From the NCBI RefSeq assembly GCF_030814475.1, contig NZ_JAUSVF010000001.1, positions 1,571,001-1,635,000 of the forward strand: 64,000 nt of DNA, given 5' to 3'. The DNA comes from Pararhizobium capsulatum DSM 1112. Its GTDB lineage: Bacteria > Pseudomonadota > Alphaproteobacteria > Rhizobiales > Rhizobiaceae. Position numbers and translations under genes: made by a program. Below the pieces are notes generated by a model. The model was not told the DNA's origin. It made no database searches and saw nothing but the letters and a program-made list of their open reading frames with translations. This document shows, one piece after another, positions 9,221 through 17,612 of this stretch; the first letter of the stretch is position 1, and the number at the start of each line of letters is the position of its first letter.

Positions 9221-10429
9221 TCAGCGGTGTCCCGGGATTTTCGGGAGAAGAACCGTGAGGATACCCAGCAGCGGCAGGTAGGACGTCATCGTGTAGACGA
9301 ATTCGATGCCCTGGCGGTCTGCAAAGACACCGAGCACGGCAGCGCCGATGCCGCCGAAGCCGAAGGCGAAACCGAAGAACATGCCTGCGATGAGCCCGAC
9401 CCGACCCGGCACCAGTTCCTGCGCAAAGACGACAATTGCCGAGAAGGCGGACGAGAACACCAGGCCGATGAGGACGACCAGAACGCCGGTCCAGAACAGG
9501 TTGGCATAGGGCAGCATCAGCGCAAACGGAATGACGCCGAGGATCGAGAACCAGATCACGAAGCGGGCGCCATAGCGATCGCCGAACGGGCCGCCGAGAA
9601 GAACGCCGGCTGCACTCGCGCCGAGGAACAGGAACAGCAGCATCTGCGCATCCTGCAACCCAAGACCGAATTTCTCGATCGTATAGAAGGTGAAGTAGCT
9701 GGAGAGGCTTGCCATGTAGACGTTCTTCGTCGCTGTCAGCACGATCAGCACGATCAGCGTCATGATCACCTTGTTGCGAGGCAGCGGCAGTGTACGGCTG
9801 GCAGCTGGGCGATTGCTGTTGGCGAGGCGGTGGCGGGTGTACCAGCCGCTGACGAAGGAGAGGATGACGAAGCCGACCAGCGCGATGCCCGAGAACCAGC
9901 CAAGGCTGCCCTGTCCCCGCGGAACGACGATAAAGGCGGCAAGCAGCGGCCCGATCGCCGTACCGGCATTGCCGCCGACCTGAAAAAGCGATTGCGCCAG
10001 GCCATGGCGACCGCCCGAGGCGAGACGCGCGATGCGCGATGATTCCGGATGGAAGATTGCCGAGCCAAGGCCGATCAGGCTTGCGGCGACCAGCAGCAGC
10101 GGGAAACTATGGGCGTTGGCAAGCAAAAGCAGGCCGGCGCAGGTGCTGAGCATGCCTGCCGGCAGCGAAAACGGTATCGGCCAGCGATCGGTGACCACGC
10201 CGACAGCCGGCTGCAGAAGCGATGCGGTGACCTGGAACGTGAAGGTCAGGAGACCGATCTGTACGAAATCCAGCGCATAGCTTTCCTTGAGCAGCGGATA
10301 AAGTGAGGTCAGCAGCGATTGCATGATGTCGTTGAGCATGTGGCAGAAGCTGACTGCCACGATGATCGAGAAAGCCGTGCGCTCTGCGGTGCCGCTGTTG
10401 CCGGCCGTTACGCTTGCCATTTTATCCAT
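9221..10429 (-). CDS. MFS transporter, fosmidomycin-resistance (Fsr) type
   Basis: 402-residue major facilitator with about twelve spans. ATG 10429 chosen (second in-frame ATG at 10420); the frame stays open to 11695 but that part is antisense to the AraC gene. Segments such as FCHMLNDIMQSLLTSLYP, VGVVTDRWPIPFSLPAGM, IGLGSAIFHPESSRIARLAS and GLAQSLFQVGGNAGTAIGPL are typical of the Fsr family of drug exporters. Substrate unknown. It is divergent from an AraC-family regulator with a 93-base shared upstream region, which suggests that regulator controls it. Confidence 0.88.
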   Translation of the reverse strand: MDKMASVTAGNSGTAERTAFSIIVAVSFCHMLNDIMQSLLTSLYPLLKESYALDFVQIGLLTFTFQVTASLLQPAVGVVTDRWPIPFSLPAGMLSTCAGLLLLANAHSFPLLLVAASLIGLGSAIFHPESSRIARLASGGRHGLAQSLFQVGGNAGTAIGPLLAAFIVVPRGQGSLGWFSGIALVGFVILSFVSGWYTRHRLANSNRPAASRTLPLPRNKVIMTLIVLIVLTATKNVYMASLSSYFTFYTIEKFGLGLQDAQMLLFLFLGASAAGVLLGGPFGDRYGARFVIWFSILGVIPFALMLPYANLFWTGVLVVLIGLVFSSAFSAIVVFAQELVPGRVGLIAGMFFGFAFGFGGIGAAVLGVFADRQGIEFVYTMTSYLPLLGILTVLLPKIPGHR

Positions 10430-10522
10430 CCACCCGAATCCGAAAATAAGTTCCGCGTGTCTACAGTGATTGCGGCTGGCCTGCTTTTGTGCTCTGGTCT
10501 TGTTTTTATGTGAGTGGGCCAA

Positions 10523-11338
10523 ATGCGTATTATCACCCTGCCGAACAAGGATGCCGAAGAGGAACTCCAGCATCAAGAAAGCCTTTCCTGGATCGAAAGG
10601 ACGGGCGATGTGGTGCTTGCGCTCGGCCGCAACTATCCGGCCGGCTTCCGTGTGCCGCTGCACAGCCACACGAAGACGCAACTTTGGTGCGCGAGAGAGG
10701 GCGTCGTTTTGGTTGGCACGGCGCGCGGTCGGTGGATGCTTCCCCCCGGACACGGCCTGTTGATCCCCGCAGGACTGGAACATGCCACGGAAATGGTGAG
10801 TGACGTGCGCATGCAGTCGCTTTACGTGGACGCGGCTATCGTTGCGACCGACGACCCCCGTGTGCTGGAAGTCACGTCCCTGGCAGGCAACCTGATGGAG
10901 GAGCTTGTGCAATCGGATGAGCGCCCGCTGCCGGAGCGGCGCAAGCGGCTGATCATGGAATTGCTGCTCGATGAAATCGGCCGCCTGCCGGAACGCCCGC
11001 TTGGCCTGCCGTTTCCCGTCGATCAACGGCTTGCGCGTCTGTGCCGACATTTCGTGAAACGCCCGGCCGCCAATGCCGGTATCGACGATTGGGCGCGCGA
11101 TCTCGGCATGAGCCGTCGGTCGTTCACGCGGTTCTTCCGGGCCGAGACAGGCTTGAGCTTCGTCACCTGGCGTCAGCAGGCCTGCCTCTTCGCATCCCTG
11201 CCGCGCCTCGCGGAGGGGCAATCGGTGACCTCGGTTGCGCTCGATGCCGGCTATGAGAACATCGCGGCCTTTACGACGATGTTCCGGCGCATGCTCGGCA
11301 GTTCGCCCAGCAACTATTTGCGTTCGCGGGCAGGATAG
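10523..11338 (+). CDS. AraC-family transcriptional regulator
   Basis: About 271 residues. N-terminal cupin-like sensor (PLHSHTKTQLWCAREGVVLV, PPGHGLLIPAGLEHATEM) and a C-terminal AraC helix-turn-helix pair (IDDWARDLGMSRRSFTRFFR; SVALDAGYENIAAFTTMFRR; LGSSPSNYLR). Start ATG 10523 preceded by GAGTGGG; GTG 10514 is the alternative. The gene is divergent from the Fsr-like exporter, so the likely target is that promoter plus its own. The inducer is unknown. Confidence 0.88.
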   Translation: MRIITLPNKDAEEELQHQESLSWIERTGDVVLALGRNYPAGFRVPLHSHTKTQLWCAREGVVLVGTARGRWMLPPGHGLLIPAGLEHATEMVSDVRMQSLYVDAAIVATDDPRVLEVTSLAGNLMEELVQSDERPLPERRKRLIMELLLDEIGRLPERPLGLPFPVDQRLARLCRHFVKRPAANAGIDDWARDLGMSRRSFTRFFRAETGLSFVTWRQQACLFASLPRLAEGQSVTSVALDAGYENIAAFTTMFRRMLGSSPSNYLRSRAG

Positions 11339-11395
11339 GGGGCATCGACCGCAAGTCGCTTGACCGTCAGGGCCAACAGCGGCAAACAGTTTGCC

Positions 11396-12355
11396 ATGAA
11401 CACGACCAGCCTCGATTCCGGCCGCGTCTATGACGCACCGTCTAACAACTGGGTCTACCGCGTCCTGCCGCGGGCGCTGTGGCCCTATGCGCAGCTTGCC
11501 CGCTGGGATAGGCCGATCGGCTGGCAATTGTTGATGTGGCCGTGCTTCTGGGCGGCGGGGCTGGCGGCCAATGCGGCAGCAAACCTCGGCAGTTTTTCCT
11601 TCAGCCGGTTCGCCTTTCATCTCTTTCTGTTTTTTGTCGGCGCCGTCGCCATGCGCGGTGCCGGGTGCACCTATAATGATCTCGTCGATCACCACATCGA
11701 CATGGAAGTGCTGCGCACCCGCTCGCGCCCGCTGCCATCAGGCCGGGTCTCGCGGCTCCAGGCCAAGATATTCCTGGTTTTGCAGGCGCTCGTCGGCCTG
11801 ATCGTTCTGCTGCAGTTCAACGGCTTCTCGATTGCGCTCGGCATCCTGTCGTTGGCAATCGTCGCGATCTATCCCTTTGCCAAGCGCTTTACCGATTGGC
11901 CGCAGTTCTTCCTTGGGCTTGCCTTCTCATGGGGCGCGCTGATGGGGTGGGCCGCGGAATTCGGAAGTGTCAGCTTCGGCGCGGTGCTGCTTTATCTCGG
12001 CGCGGTTGCCTGGACGATCGGTTATGACACGATCTACGCCTATCAGGATCGCGAGGATGATGAACTGATCGGCGTTCGGTCCACCGCGCGTCGATTCGGG
12101 GAGCGCCCGCGGCCGTGGCTGGTCGGGCTCTATGGCATCACGACGCTGCTGATCCTGTTTGCCTTCATGGCTTCCGGTGCCGGTTTCCTCGCCTATGTCG
12201 CGCTTTTGGCGGCCGCGATCATGCTGTTCTACCAGATACTGGTGCTCGACATCCACGATGCCGGCCAGTGCCTGGCGCTGTTCAAGTTCAACAACATCGT
12301 CGGGCTGATCATTTTCGTCGGATTGGTTGCGGCTCTTCTCGTTCGTCTGCTTTGA
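11396..12355 (+). CDS. ubiA: 4-hydroxybenzoate polyprenyltransferase
   Basis: Membrane prenyltransferase that attaches the polyprenyl tail to 4-hydroxybenzoate in ubiquinone synthesis. Both Asp-rich motifs are visible: CTYNDLVDHHIDMEVLRTRS near residue 95 and YQDREDDELIGVRSTARRFG near residue 215, with about eight hydrophobic spans. 319 residues from ATG 11396, which fits the family; an upstream TTG at 11360 would add 12 residues without a better ribosome site. Independent of the AraC gene in function. Confidence 0.95.
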   Translation: MNTTSLDSGRVYDAPSNNWVYRVLPRALWPYAQLARWDRPIGWQLLMWPCFWAAGLAANAAANLGSFSFSRFAFHLFLFFVGAVAMRGAGCTYNDLVDHHIDMEVLRTRSRPLPSGRVSRLQAKIFLVLQALVGLIVLLQFNGFSIALGILSLAIVAIYPFAKRFTDWPQFFLGLAFSWGALMGWAAEFGSVSFGAVLLYLGAVAWTIGYDTIYAYQDREDDELIGVRSTARRFGERPRPWLVGLYGITTLLILFAFMASGAGFLAYVALLAAAIMLFYQILVLDIHDAGQCLALFKFNNIVGLIIFVGLVAALLVRLL

Positions 12356-12362
12356 CGAAAAG

Positions 12363-12395
12363 AGCCCCTGCCGATTTTTTCATCGGTCAGGGGCT
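12363..12395. terminator. Stem-loop after ubiA
   Basis: Arms agcccctg and caggggct plus an inner ccgat/atcgg step (one bulged T), 3-10 bases after the ubiA stop. There is no T run on the plus side; on the minus side CTTTTC follows. It may end ubiA transcription, or act on minus-strand readthrough. Confidence 0.5.
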
Positions 12396-12428
12396 GGAGG
12401 TCCACCGCATTAAGCCTGATGAGTTCTG

Positions 12429-12536
12429 CTAGAGCACGTCGCGCAAAAGTGCGCAGCGATTTTGCGATAACGACATGCGCAAAAACAAAAGCTTAAAGCG
12501 CCAAAGCGAATCTGAAAGATCGCGACGCGCTTTAGA
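12429..12536. repeat. RIME-like rhizobial intergenic mosaic repeat
   Basis: A 108-base non-coding segment of two palindromic blocks: one around gcgcaaaagtgcgcagcgat and ttttgcgataacgacatgcg, and a second bounded by taaagcgc and gcgcttta with an inner AATCTGAA. The wording matches, from memory, the dispersed intergenic palindromes common in Rhizobium and Sinorhizobium. Only one copy of this type is in the window; two longer-diverged elements with the same AATCTGAA core are at 27317 and 46976. Confidence 0.7.
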
Positions 12537-12568
12537 GGGAGGCGGATTGCAGAACCGTGTCTGATAAT

Positions 12569-12655
12569 TCAGGCCCAGCTCGGCTCTTGTTGCGCGTCTT
12601 TCTTTTTGCCGGTGCGGGCGAAAACGCCTTTGAAGAGGGCAATTAAAAATCGCAT
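12569..12655 (-). CDS. Tiny protein of 28 residues
   Basis: ATG at 12655 with a near-ideal ribosome site (AAGGAGA, about 5 bases upstream) opens a 28-codon frame ending in TGA at 12569. The product starts MRFLIALFKGVFARTGKKKD and ends QQEPSWA: a short hydrophobic/amphipathic N-terminus followed by a basic then polar tail, as in small membrane-associated peptides. No family recognised. It lies between the repeat element at 12429 and the terminator at 12761, downstream of the conserved protein at 12815 on the same strand. The strong ribosome site is the main support. Confidence 0.5.
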   Translation of the reverse strand: MRFLIALFKGVFARTGKKKDAQQEPSWA

Positions 12656-12760
12656 GTCCGTCTCCTTCATCCGCATGCAGTGTGGAAACGGCATGTGGCA
12701 TGAAAAAGGCAGTGCCGCTTTTTTCCGGTGGAAGTCCAATAACACCCTGAAAGAAGAGCG

Positions 12761-12789
12761 AAAAAACCGACCGCAGGGACGGCCGGTTT
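12761..12789 (-). terminator. Rho-independent terminator of the 12815-13381 gene
   Basis: Stem arms aaaccgaccg (12764-12773) and cggccggttt (12780-12789). On the minus strand it is followed by a run of six T, about 25 bases after the stop of the minus-strand gene. Confidence 0.8.
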
Positions 12790-12814
12790 TCTACTGGAGG
12801 TGTGGAAGGCGGGA

Positions 12815-13381
12815 TCAGCTGCGGGCGATGATCTCGCGGCCGTCGATTTTCATGTTGACGCCGAGGCTACCGGTCGCGCGGCGCATCAGGAAGCGTGGGC
12901 GACGGCCGTTGAACAGCGAATGGCGGCGGCGCGGCTTGATATCACGGGTGCGGACCTCGCCAAGATGCTCTTCGAGCGGACGGGCGACGCCATCGGCTTC
13001 GACCATCATCATGGGGATCCGGTAAGCTTCCGCCCAGGCACGCCAGTCGGCGGCGATGTCGGAAAGATCGTGTGCCACCAGAAGTGGAATGCACAGATCA
13101 GGATCGTCGTGATGAAGTTCGAGTGTCACGGTAACCTCTCCATCGCCATGATCGATCGCACGGGCGGCGACCCCCTTGAACGCGCGGGAGGGCAGAGCAA
13201 TCGATAGCGGCAGGCCGCTGGTCGGAAGAATCTTGCGCATCACGGCACCGCGTTCGTCGAGGCTTATCGTGACATCGCTTGCCTGTCCAGGCAAGCTATA
13301 CGTTGCCTGCTGGGGAAAGCGCATCGGATCGAGACGCAGGGTGGTTTCAACCCATGCCGGTTGAGTGAGTGTCTTCAGCAT
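12815..13381 (-). CDS. Conserved rhizobial protein of unknown function
   Basis: 188 residues, no signal peptide or membrane span. The first part is beta-rich (TTLRLDPMRFPQQATYSLPG, VTISLDERGAVMRK), followed by VTVTLELHHDDPDLCIPLL and a central DWRAWAEAYRIPMMMVEADG; the C-terminal third is strongly basic (TRDIKPRRRHSLFNGRRPRF). It may belong to the DUF6101 family found in Rhizobiaceae, but I am not certain. The last segment, SLGVNMKIDGREIIARS, is compact and neutral. Own terminator downstream; divergent from the DUF1217 gene with a 322-base gap. Confidence 0.75.
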   Translation of the reverse strand: MLKTLTQPAWVETTLRLDPMRFPQQATYSLPGQASDVTISLDERGAVMRKILPTSGLPLSIALPSRAFKGVAARAIDHGDGEVTVTLELHHDDPDLCIPLLVAHDLSDIAADWRAWAEAYRIPMMMVEADGVARPLEEHLGEVRTRDIKPRRRHSLFNGRRPRFLMRRATGSLGVNMKIDGREIIARS

Positions 13382-13703
13382 TTCAATCGCCCTTGTTTTC
13401 CTTGAGAGCCGGTTCCCGGTCTTCTCTTTCGGGACTTTTTCGTCCTCTATGGGTTTGGACGATAAGCGGGCTATGTTTGAGACCGCTTAAAAATCGCGGT
13501 TAAAAAACTTTGCATTTCCCGATGGTTAGCAAAAGCCGACGCTTCACGGTTTCCAAGATGTGAACATCGACGTGCAAATTTTCAGGATTCGACCCCGTCA
13601 AAAGCCACGCGCAAGGCACGCGCGCGAAGGTATGCCAAGCTCATCCGCAAGATGCGGTATCGCGCGCGCATGCGCGCTTAAGGCAGGTTCAGGCAGGCGG
13701 CTC
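13382..13703. other. Divergent upstream region (no gene seen)
   Basis: 322 bases between two divergent genes, presumably holding both promoters. I could not pick out convincing -35/-10 boxes. A perfect 14-base palindrome (gcgcgcatgcgcgc, 13664-13677) sits 26 bases before the DUF1217 start codon and could be a protein-binding site or chance in GC-rich DNA. Confidence 0.4.
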
Positions 13704-16007
13704 ATGGTTTACACCTATATCGACTATAATCTCATCACGCGCGACATGAAGCTCAGTCTGCAGCGCACCGCCGACCAGGCACAGGTGGCTCGCGAGACCG
13801 CGTACTACAAAGAAAATATCGGCAAGGTCACCTCCATCGACGCGTTCATGGATGACTACCAGCTCTATTCCTACGCCATGAAAGCCCATGGTCTGGAGGA
13901 CATGACCTATGCCAAGGCTTTCATGCGCAAGGTGCTGGAAAGCGATCTGAGCGACGATACCAGCTATGCCAACAAGCTAACCGACGACCGCTACCGTAAC
14001 TTCGCCATGGCCTTCAGCTTCTCGCAGGGGACGGCGGTGGTTCAAAGTAGTGCACAGGAAGAGGATGTCATCGGTCTTTACAAGCAGACCATGGCCGATC
14101 AGGAGGCCGCCGTCGGTACCGACACGGCGTATTTCAATGCGGCGATGGACAAGATCACCACCGTCGACCAGCTCTGGCAGAACGACAAGCTTAAGAACTA
14201 CGTGCTGACCGCCTACGGATTCGATCCGAAGTATATGTCCTATGAGCACTTCAAAGGGATCGTCACCAGCGACGTGAATGATTCCAGCAGCTACGTAAAC
14301 ACCCAGGCTGCGTCCTACAAGCAGGGTCTCCAGGCCAGAATCGACAGCATCGTTTCCACGGCATCCGCCGAGGATCTGGCGAATTCCGCGAGCAGTGCCC
14401 GCAAGCAGATCGCCCAGTATCAATCCGCCATCAACAATGCGCCGGACTACACGACGCTTGCCGCCGCCTTCAATTTCCAGACGGATGGAACGCTGTCTGC
14501 CGGCGATCTGCCGATGACCAACGATCAGAAGTCGACAACGAGTACGTCCTATATTTTCGCCCAGCCCCGCACGTCTTCCAGCGCCGCGTTGTCGACCAAG
14601 TCCTACTACGAATCGGCGATGGCGAACGTCACTTCGATCAGCGGCATCAAGAGCAACAGTACGTTGTTCTCCTACATCGTCACCGCCTATGGCCTGCCTT
14701 CAGGCACGCTGACGACGACCTTCGAAAATATCGTCACCAGTGATCTCAGCGACCCGAACAGCTACGCCAATACGCAGGGTGGGCAATACAGCGCAGTCTA
14801 CAAGAAGATCGCTGCCGATTTCAATTTCCAGGCAGACGGGACGCTCGTGTCCGGCAAGGCAGCCCAGACGACGACGCAGATGGCATCGACCTCTGCCGGC
14901 TGGATGGCGCTTTACAATGACAAGCAGGACGCCGCCGACGAGACACTGATTTCAAGCTTCCAGACACTGATGCAGACTGTGACGGACGTCGACAGCTTCC
15001 TGGCCGATACCAAGATCACGTCTCTGGTGCTCAAGGCCTTCGGGCTTGAAAACGAAGGCGACACCGCCCGCAAGCTGAAGAAAGTGCTGACCAGCGATTT
15101 GAGCGACCCAAAGAGCTACGCCAACTCGCTGAAGGACAGCCGCTACACCGATCTCGTCAAGGCCTTCAACTTCAATGCCGATGGTTCGCTTGGAACGCCG
15201 ACGCTTGCCCAGTCCGAATCCGAAATCCTGCTGACGGCGAAGTCCTATGTCGTTGCCAAAAGCCAGTTTGGCACCGCCGACGACAAGACCAAGGCGACGG
15301 AAGAATCGAAATATTACAGCTCAACAATGGAAAAGGTCGAATCGCTCGACGATTTTCTCTCGAACAAACGCCTCGTGGATTTCGTTCTTGTCGCCAACGG
15401 TCTGGACCCGGATAAGGTGGAGCCCGGCTATCTGCGCAAGATGTTCGAATCCGACCTCGACGATCCCAAGAATTTCGTCAATACCGAGCCGGATACCCGC
15501 TACCGCGAACTCGTCGCTTCCTTCAATTTCAACACCGAAGGCCAGATTGTGAAGCCCGAGGAGGGCATCCAGACCCGCCGCGGCCTGCTTGAGACTCAGG
15601 ATCTCTACTACAACCAGACCCTGGAAGAGCAGGAAGGCGAGGATAATGCCGGTGTTCGCCTGGCTCTCTATTTCCGTCGCATGGCAGGAGGCATAGGAAA
15701 CGCCTACGATATCCTGGCCGACAGCGCCCTGCTGCAGGTGATCCAGACTGCGTTCAGTATTCCCGAAGAAATGTCGAGCGCCGACGTCGATGTTCAATAC
15801 GCCTACATCAACCGCGTGCTCGATACCCAGGATCTGCAGGATCCGGCAAAGCTTGAGAAACTGCTCGTCCGGTTCGCGTCGCTCTACGATATCGACAACA
15901 ACTCGGATGTCTCGCCTGCCGAAATCATCATGTCCGGCAGCGGCGGCACCGGCATAAGCGCCGATACACTTCTCAGCCTCACGCAGCTGCGCACCGGTGG
16001 GGCTTAA
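13704..16007 (+). CDS. DUF1217 multi-repeat protein
   Basis: 767 residues from ATG 13704 (AGGCGG upstream); the frame is open back to 13560 but that leader is Arg-rich noise. The protein is built of about five divergent copies of a roughly 130-residue DUF1217 unit, each with a conserved end such as ESDLSDDTSYAN, TSDVNDSSSYVN, TSDLSDPNSYAN, TSDLSDPKSYAN and ESDLDDPKNFVN, followed by a phenylalanine-rich FNF step. No signal peptide or membrane span. DUF1217 proteins occur near flagellar genes in some rhizobia, so a motility link is possible, but no flagellar gene is in this window. Its 3' end overlaps the oxidase gene by 4 bases, convergently. Confidence 0.88.
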   Translation: MVYTYIDYNLITRDMKLSLQRTADQAQVARETAYYKENIGKVTSIDAFMDDYQLYSYAMKAHGLEDMTYAKAFMRKVLESDLSDDTSYANKLTDDRYRNFAMAFSFSQGTAVVQSSAQEEDVIGLYKQTMADQEAAVGTDTAYFNAAMDKITTVDQLWQNDKLKNYVLTAYGFDPKYMSYEHFKGIVTSDVNDSSSYVNTQAASYKQGLQARIDSIVSTASAEDLANSASSARKQIAQYQSAINNAPDYTTLAAAFNFQTDGTLSAGDLPMTNDQKSTTSTSYIFAQPRTSSSAALSTKSYYESAMANVTSISGIKSNSTLFSYIVTAYGLPSGTLTTTFENIVTSDLSDPNSYANTQGGQYSAVYKKIAADFNFQADGTLVSGKAAQTTTQMASTSAGWMALYNDKQDAADETLISSFQTLMQTVTDVDSFLADTKITSLVLKAFGLENEGDTARKLKKVLTSDLSDPKSYANSLKDSRYTDLVKAFNFNADGSLGTPTLAQSESEILLTAKSYVVAKSQFGTADDKTKATEESKYYSSTMEKVESLDDFLSNKRLVDFVLVANGLDPDKVEPGYLRKMFESDLDDPKNFVNTEPDTRYRELVASFNFNTEGQIVKPEEGIQTRRGLLETQDLYYNQTLEEQEGEDNAGVRLALYFRRMAGGIGNAYDILADSALLQVIQTAFSIPEEMSSADVDVQYAYINRVLDTQDLQDPAKLEKLLVRFASLYDIDNNSDVSPAEIIMSGSGGTGISADTLLSLTQLRTGGA

Positions 16008-17416
16008 ACCTTCAGCACCTTGTCGGGGTTCATGATCCCGGTGGGGTCGAAAGCGTGTTTGATGCGCTGCATCAGGTCGATTTCGATCGGTGCGCGCACC
16101 TGCGCCAGTTCGTCGCGCTTCAGCTGGCCGATCCCGTGCTCGGCCGAGATGGAACCGTTGTATTTCAGGACGATGCCGTGGACGATGGCATTCATCTCGC
16201 GCCAGCGGGCGAGGAAGGTTTCCTTGTCGGCACCGATGGGCTGGGAGATGTTGTAGTGGATATTGCCGTCGCCAATATGGCCGAAGGAACATATCCGGGC
16301 GCCGGGTATGGCCTTCATCACAGCCGCATCGGCCTCGGCCATGAAGGCGGGGATGCTCGACACCGGCACCGAAACGTCATGCTTGATCGAGCCGCCTTCA
16401 GGCTTCTGTGCCGGCGACATGCTTTCACGCATATGCCAGAGCGCTTTTCCTTGCGTTTCATTTGCTGTAATCACAGCATTTTCAACGATCCTGTCGGCGA
16501 TCGCTGCCTCAAGCAGGTTTTCCATCATTCGCGAAGCGTTCTCGGCGGAGTCCGAAGTCGAGATATCGATCAGCGCATACCACGCGTGCCGTGTTTCAAG
16601 CGGATCGCGGACGCCAGGGATGTGCTTTGCTGTGAATTCGACACCAAGCCGCGGCATCAGCTCGAAACCGGTCAGTGCCGGACCGGCAAGACTTGATGCT
16701 CTTTCAAAAAGCGCAAGCGCATCGGCAACGCTGGCCACGCCGGCAAAGGCCACCTGATGGCCAAGCGGGCGTGGATAAAGCTTCAGCACCGCGCCGGTGA
16801 TGATGCCGAGCGTGCCTTCCGCACCGATGAACAGATCGCGCAGGTCGTAGCCGGTATTGTCCTTCTTCAGGCGCCGCAGCCCGTCCCATATTTCGCCCGT
16901 CGGCAAAACGACTTCGAGACCCAGGCAAAGCTGGCGCATGTTGCCATAGGCAAGCACCGCCGTTCCACCGGCATTGGTGGAAAGATTGCCGCCAATGCGG
17001 CATGAGCCCTCGGAACCAAGCGACAGCGGAAACAGCCGGTTGACGTCTTCGGCGGCCTTCTGGATATCGGCAAGAATACAGCCGGCATCGGCAACGATGA
17101 CATTGCCGACCGGGTCGATGTCGCGGATGCGGTTCAGCCGTTCCAGCGAAAGCACGACGTCGTTTTGCCCCGTGCGCGGAATTTGCCCCGCCACATGCCC
17201 GGTATTGCCACCCTGCGGCACGATCGGTGTACCGGTCGCGGTTGCAAGCTTCATGATGTCGGAGACTTCGGCAACGCTGCCAGGCCTCAGCACCAGCGGC
17301 GTGGTTCCTTTGTAGAGCCCGCGTGATTCCACAAGATAGGGCGCGACATCGCTTGCTGCGGTCAACGCATTCGCGGCGCCGACGATGGCGATGAGTTCAG
17401 GGGAGGGGATGGTCAT
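16004..17416 (-). CDS. FAD-linked oxidase, D-2-hydroxyacid dehydrogenase type
   Basis: 470 residues from ATG 17416, with AAGGAGC nine bases upstream; the longer frame to 17677 runs through a repeat element and is rejected. FAD-binding (PCMH) motifs PQGGNTGHVAGQIP and GSCRIGGNLSTNAGGTAVL, IGAEGTLGIITGAVLKLYPR, then the C-terminal cap with GHIGDGNIHYNIS (metal and substrate ligands), SAEHGIGQLKRDEL and FDPTGIMNPDKVL. This matches the D-lactate/D-2-hydroxyglutarate dehydrogenase group (GlcD-like). No partner subunits (GlcE/GlcF) nearby, which favours a stand-alone D-2-hydroxyglutarate-type enzyme. Substrate uncertain. Confidence 0.9.
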   Translation of the reverse strand: MTIPSPELIAIVGAANALTAASDVAPYLVESRGLYKGTTPLVLRPGSVAEVSDIMKLATATGTPIVPQGGNTGHVAGQIPRTGQNDVVLSLERLNRIRDIDPVGNVIVADAGCILADIQKAAEDVNRLFPLSLGSEGSCRIGGNLSTNAGGTAVLAYGNMRQLCLGLEVVLPTGEIWDGLRRLKKDNTGYDLRDLFIGAEGTLGIITGAVLKLYPRPLGHQVAFAGVASVADALALFERASSLAGPALTGFELMPRLGVEFTAKHIPGVRDPLETRHAWYALIDISTSDSAENASRMMENLLEAAIADRIVENAVITANETQGKALWHMRESMSPAQKPEGGSIKHDVSVPVSSIPAFMAEADAAVMKAIPGARICSFGHIGDGNIHYNISQPIGADKETFLARWREMNAIVHGIVLKYNGSISAEHGIGQLKRDELAQVRAPIEIDLMQRIKHAFDPTGIMNPDKVLKV

Positions 17417-17458
17417 GCTGGGAAGCTCCTTGGGTGGGGCGCAAAGGGAGCCGCTTGC

Positions 17459-17592
17459 TCCCTCTTCTCCCCAGCGGGGAGAAGGTGGCGCGCAGCGCCG
17501 GATGAGGGGGATGGCTTGCTCAGAGTTTGCGGTGAAGACCCCCTCATCGCCTCGCATCCGCTCGGCACTTCTCCCTGCTGGGGAGACGAGGC
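17459..17592. repeat. Inverted pair of rhizobial Pro-rich-type palindromic repeats
   Basis: Two oppositely oriented copies of a short GC-rich element: 17459-17511 (cttctccccagcggggagaa core, ending gatgaggggg) and 17538-17592 (beginning ccccctcatc, with core cttctccctgctggggaga). Each has its own internal stem and the two can pair with each other. Elements of this wording are widespread between genes in Rhizobiales. It sits in the 196-base gap between the threonylcarbamoyl-AMP synthase and the oxidase gene. Confidence 0.75.
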
Positions 17593-17612
17593 AGCAAGTC
17601 GATGCCTCCCGC

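Noticed and set aside
10430..11695. Extension of the MFS frame over the AraC and ubiA starts
   Set aside because: The added ~420 residues are antisense to the AraC gene and lack membrane spans; the family length ends at the 10429 start.
12429..12701. 90-codon minus-strand frame through the repeat at 12429
   Set aside because: It is made largely of the intergenic repeat and overlaps the better-supported 28-codon gene.
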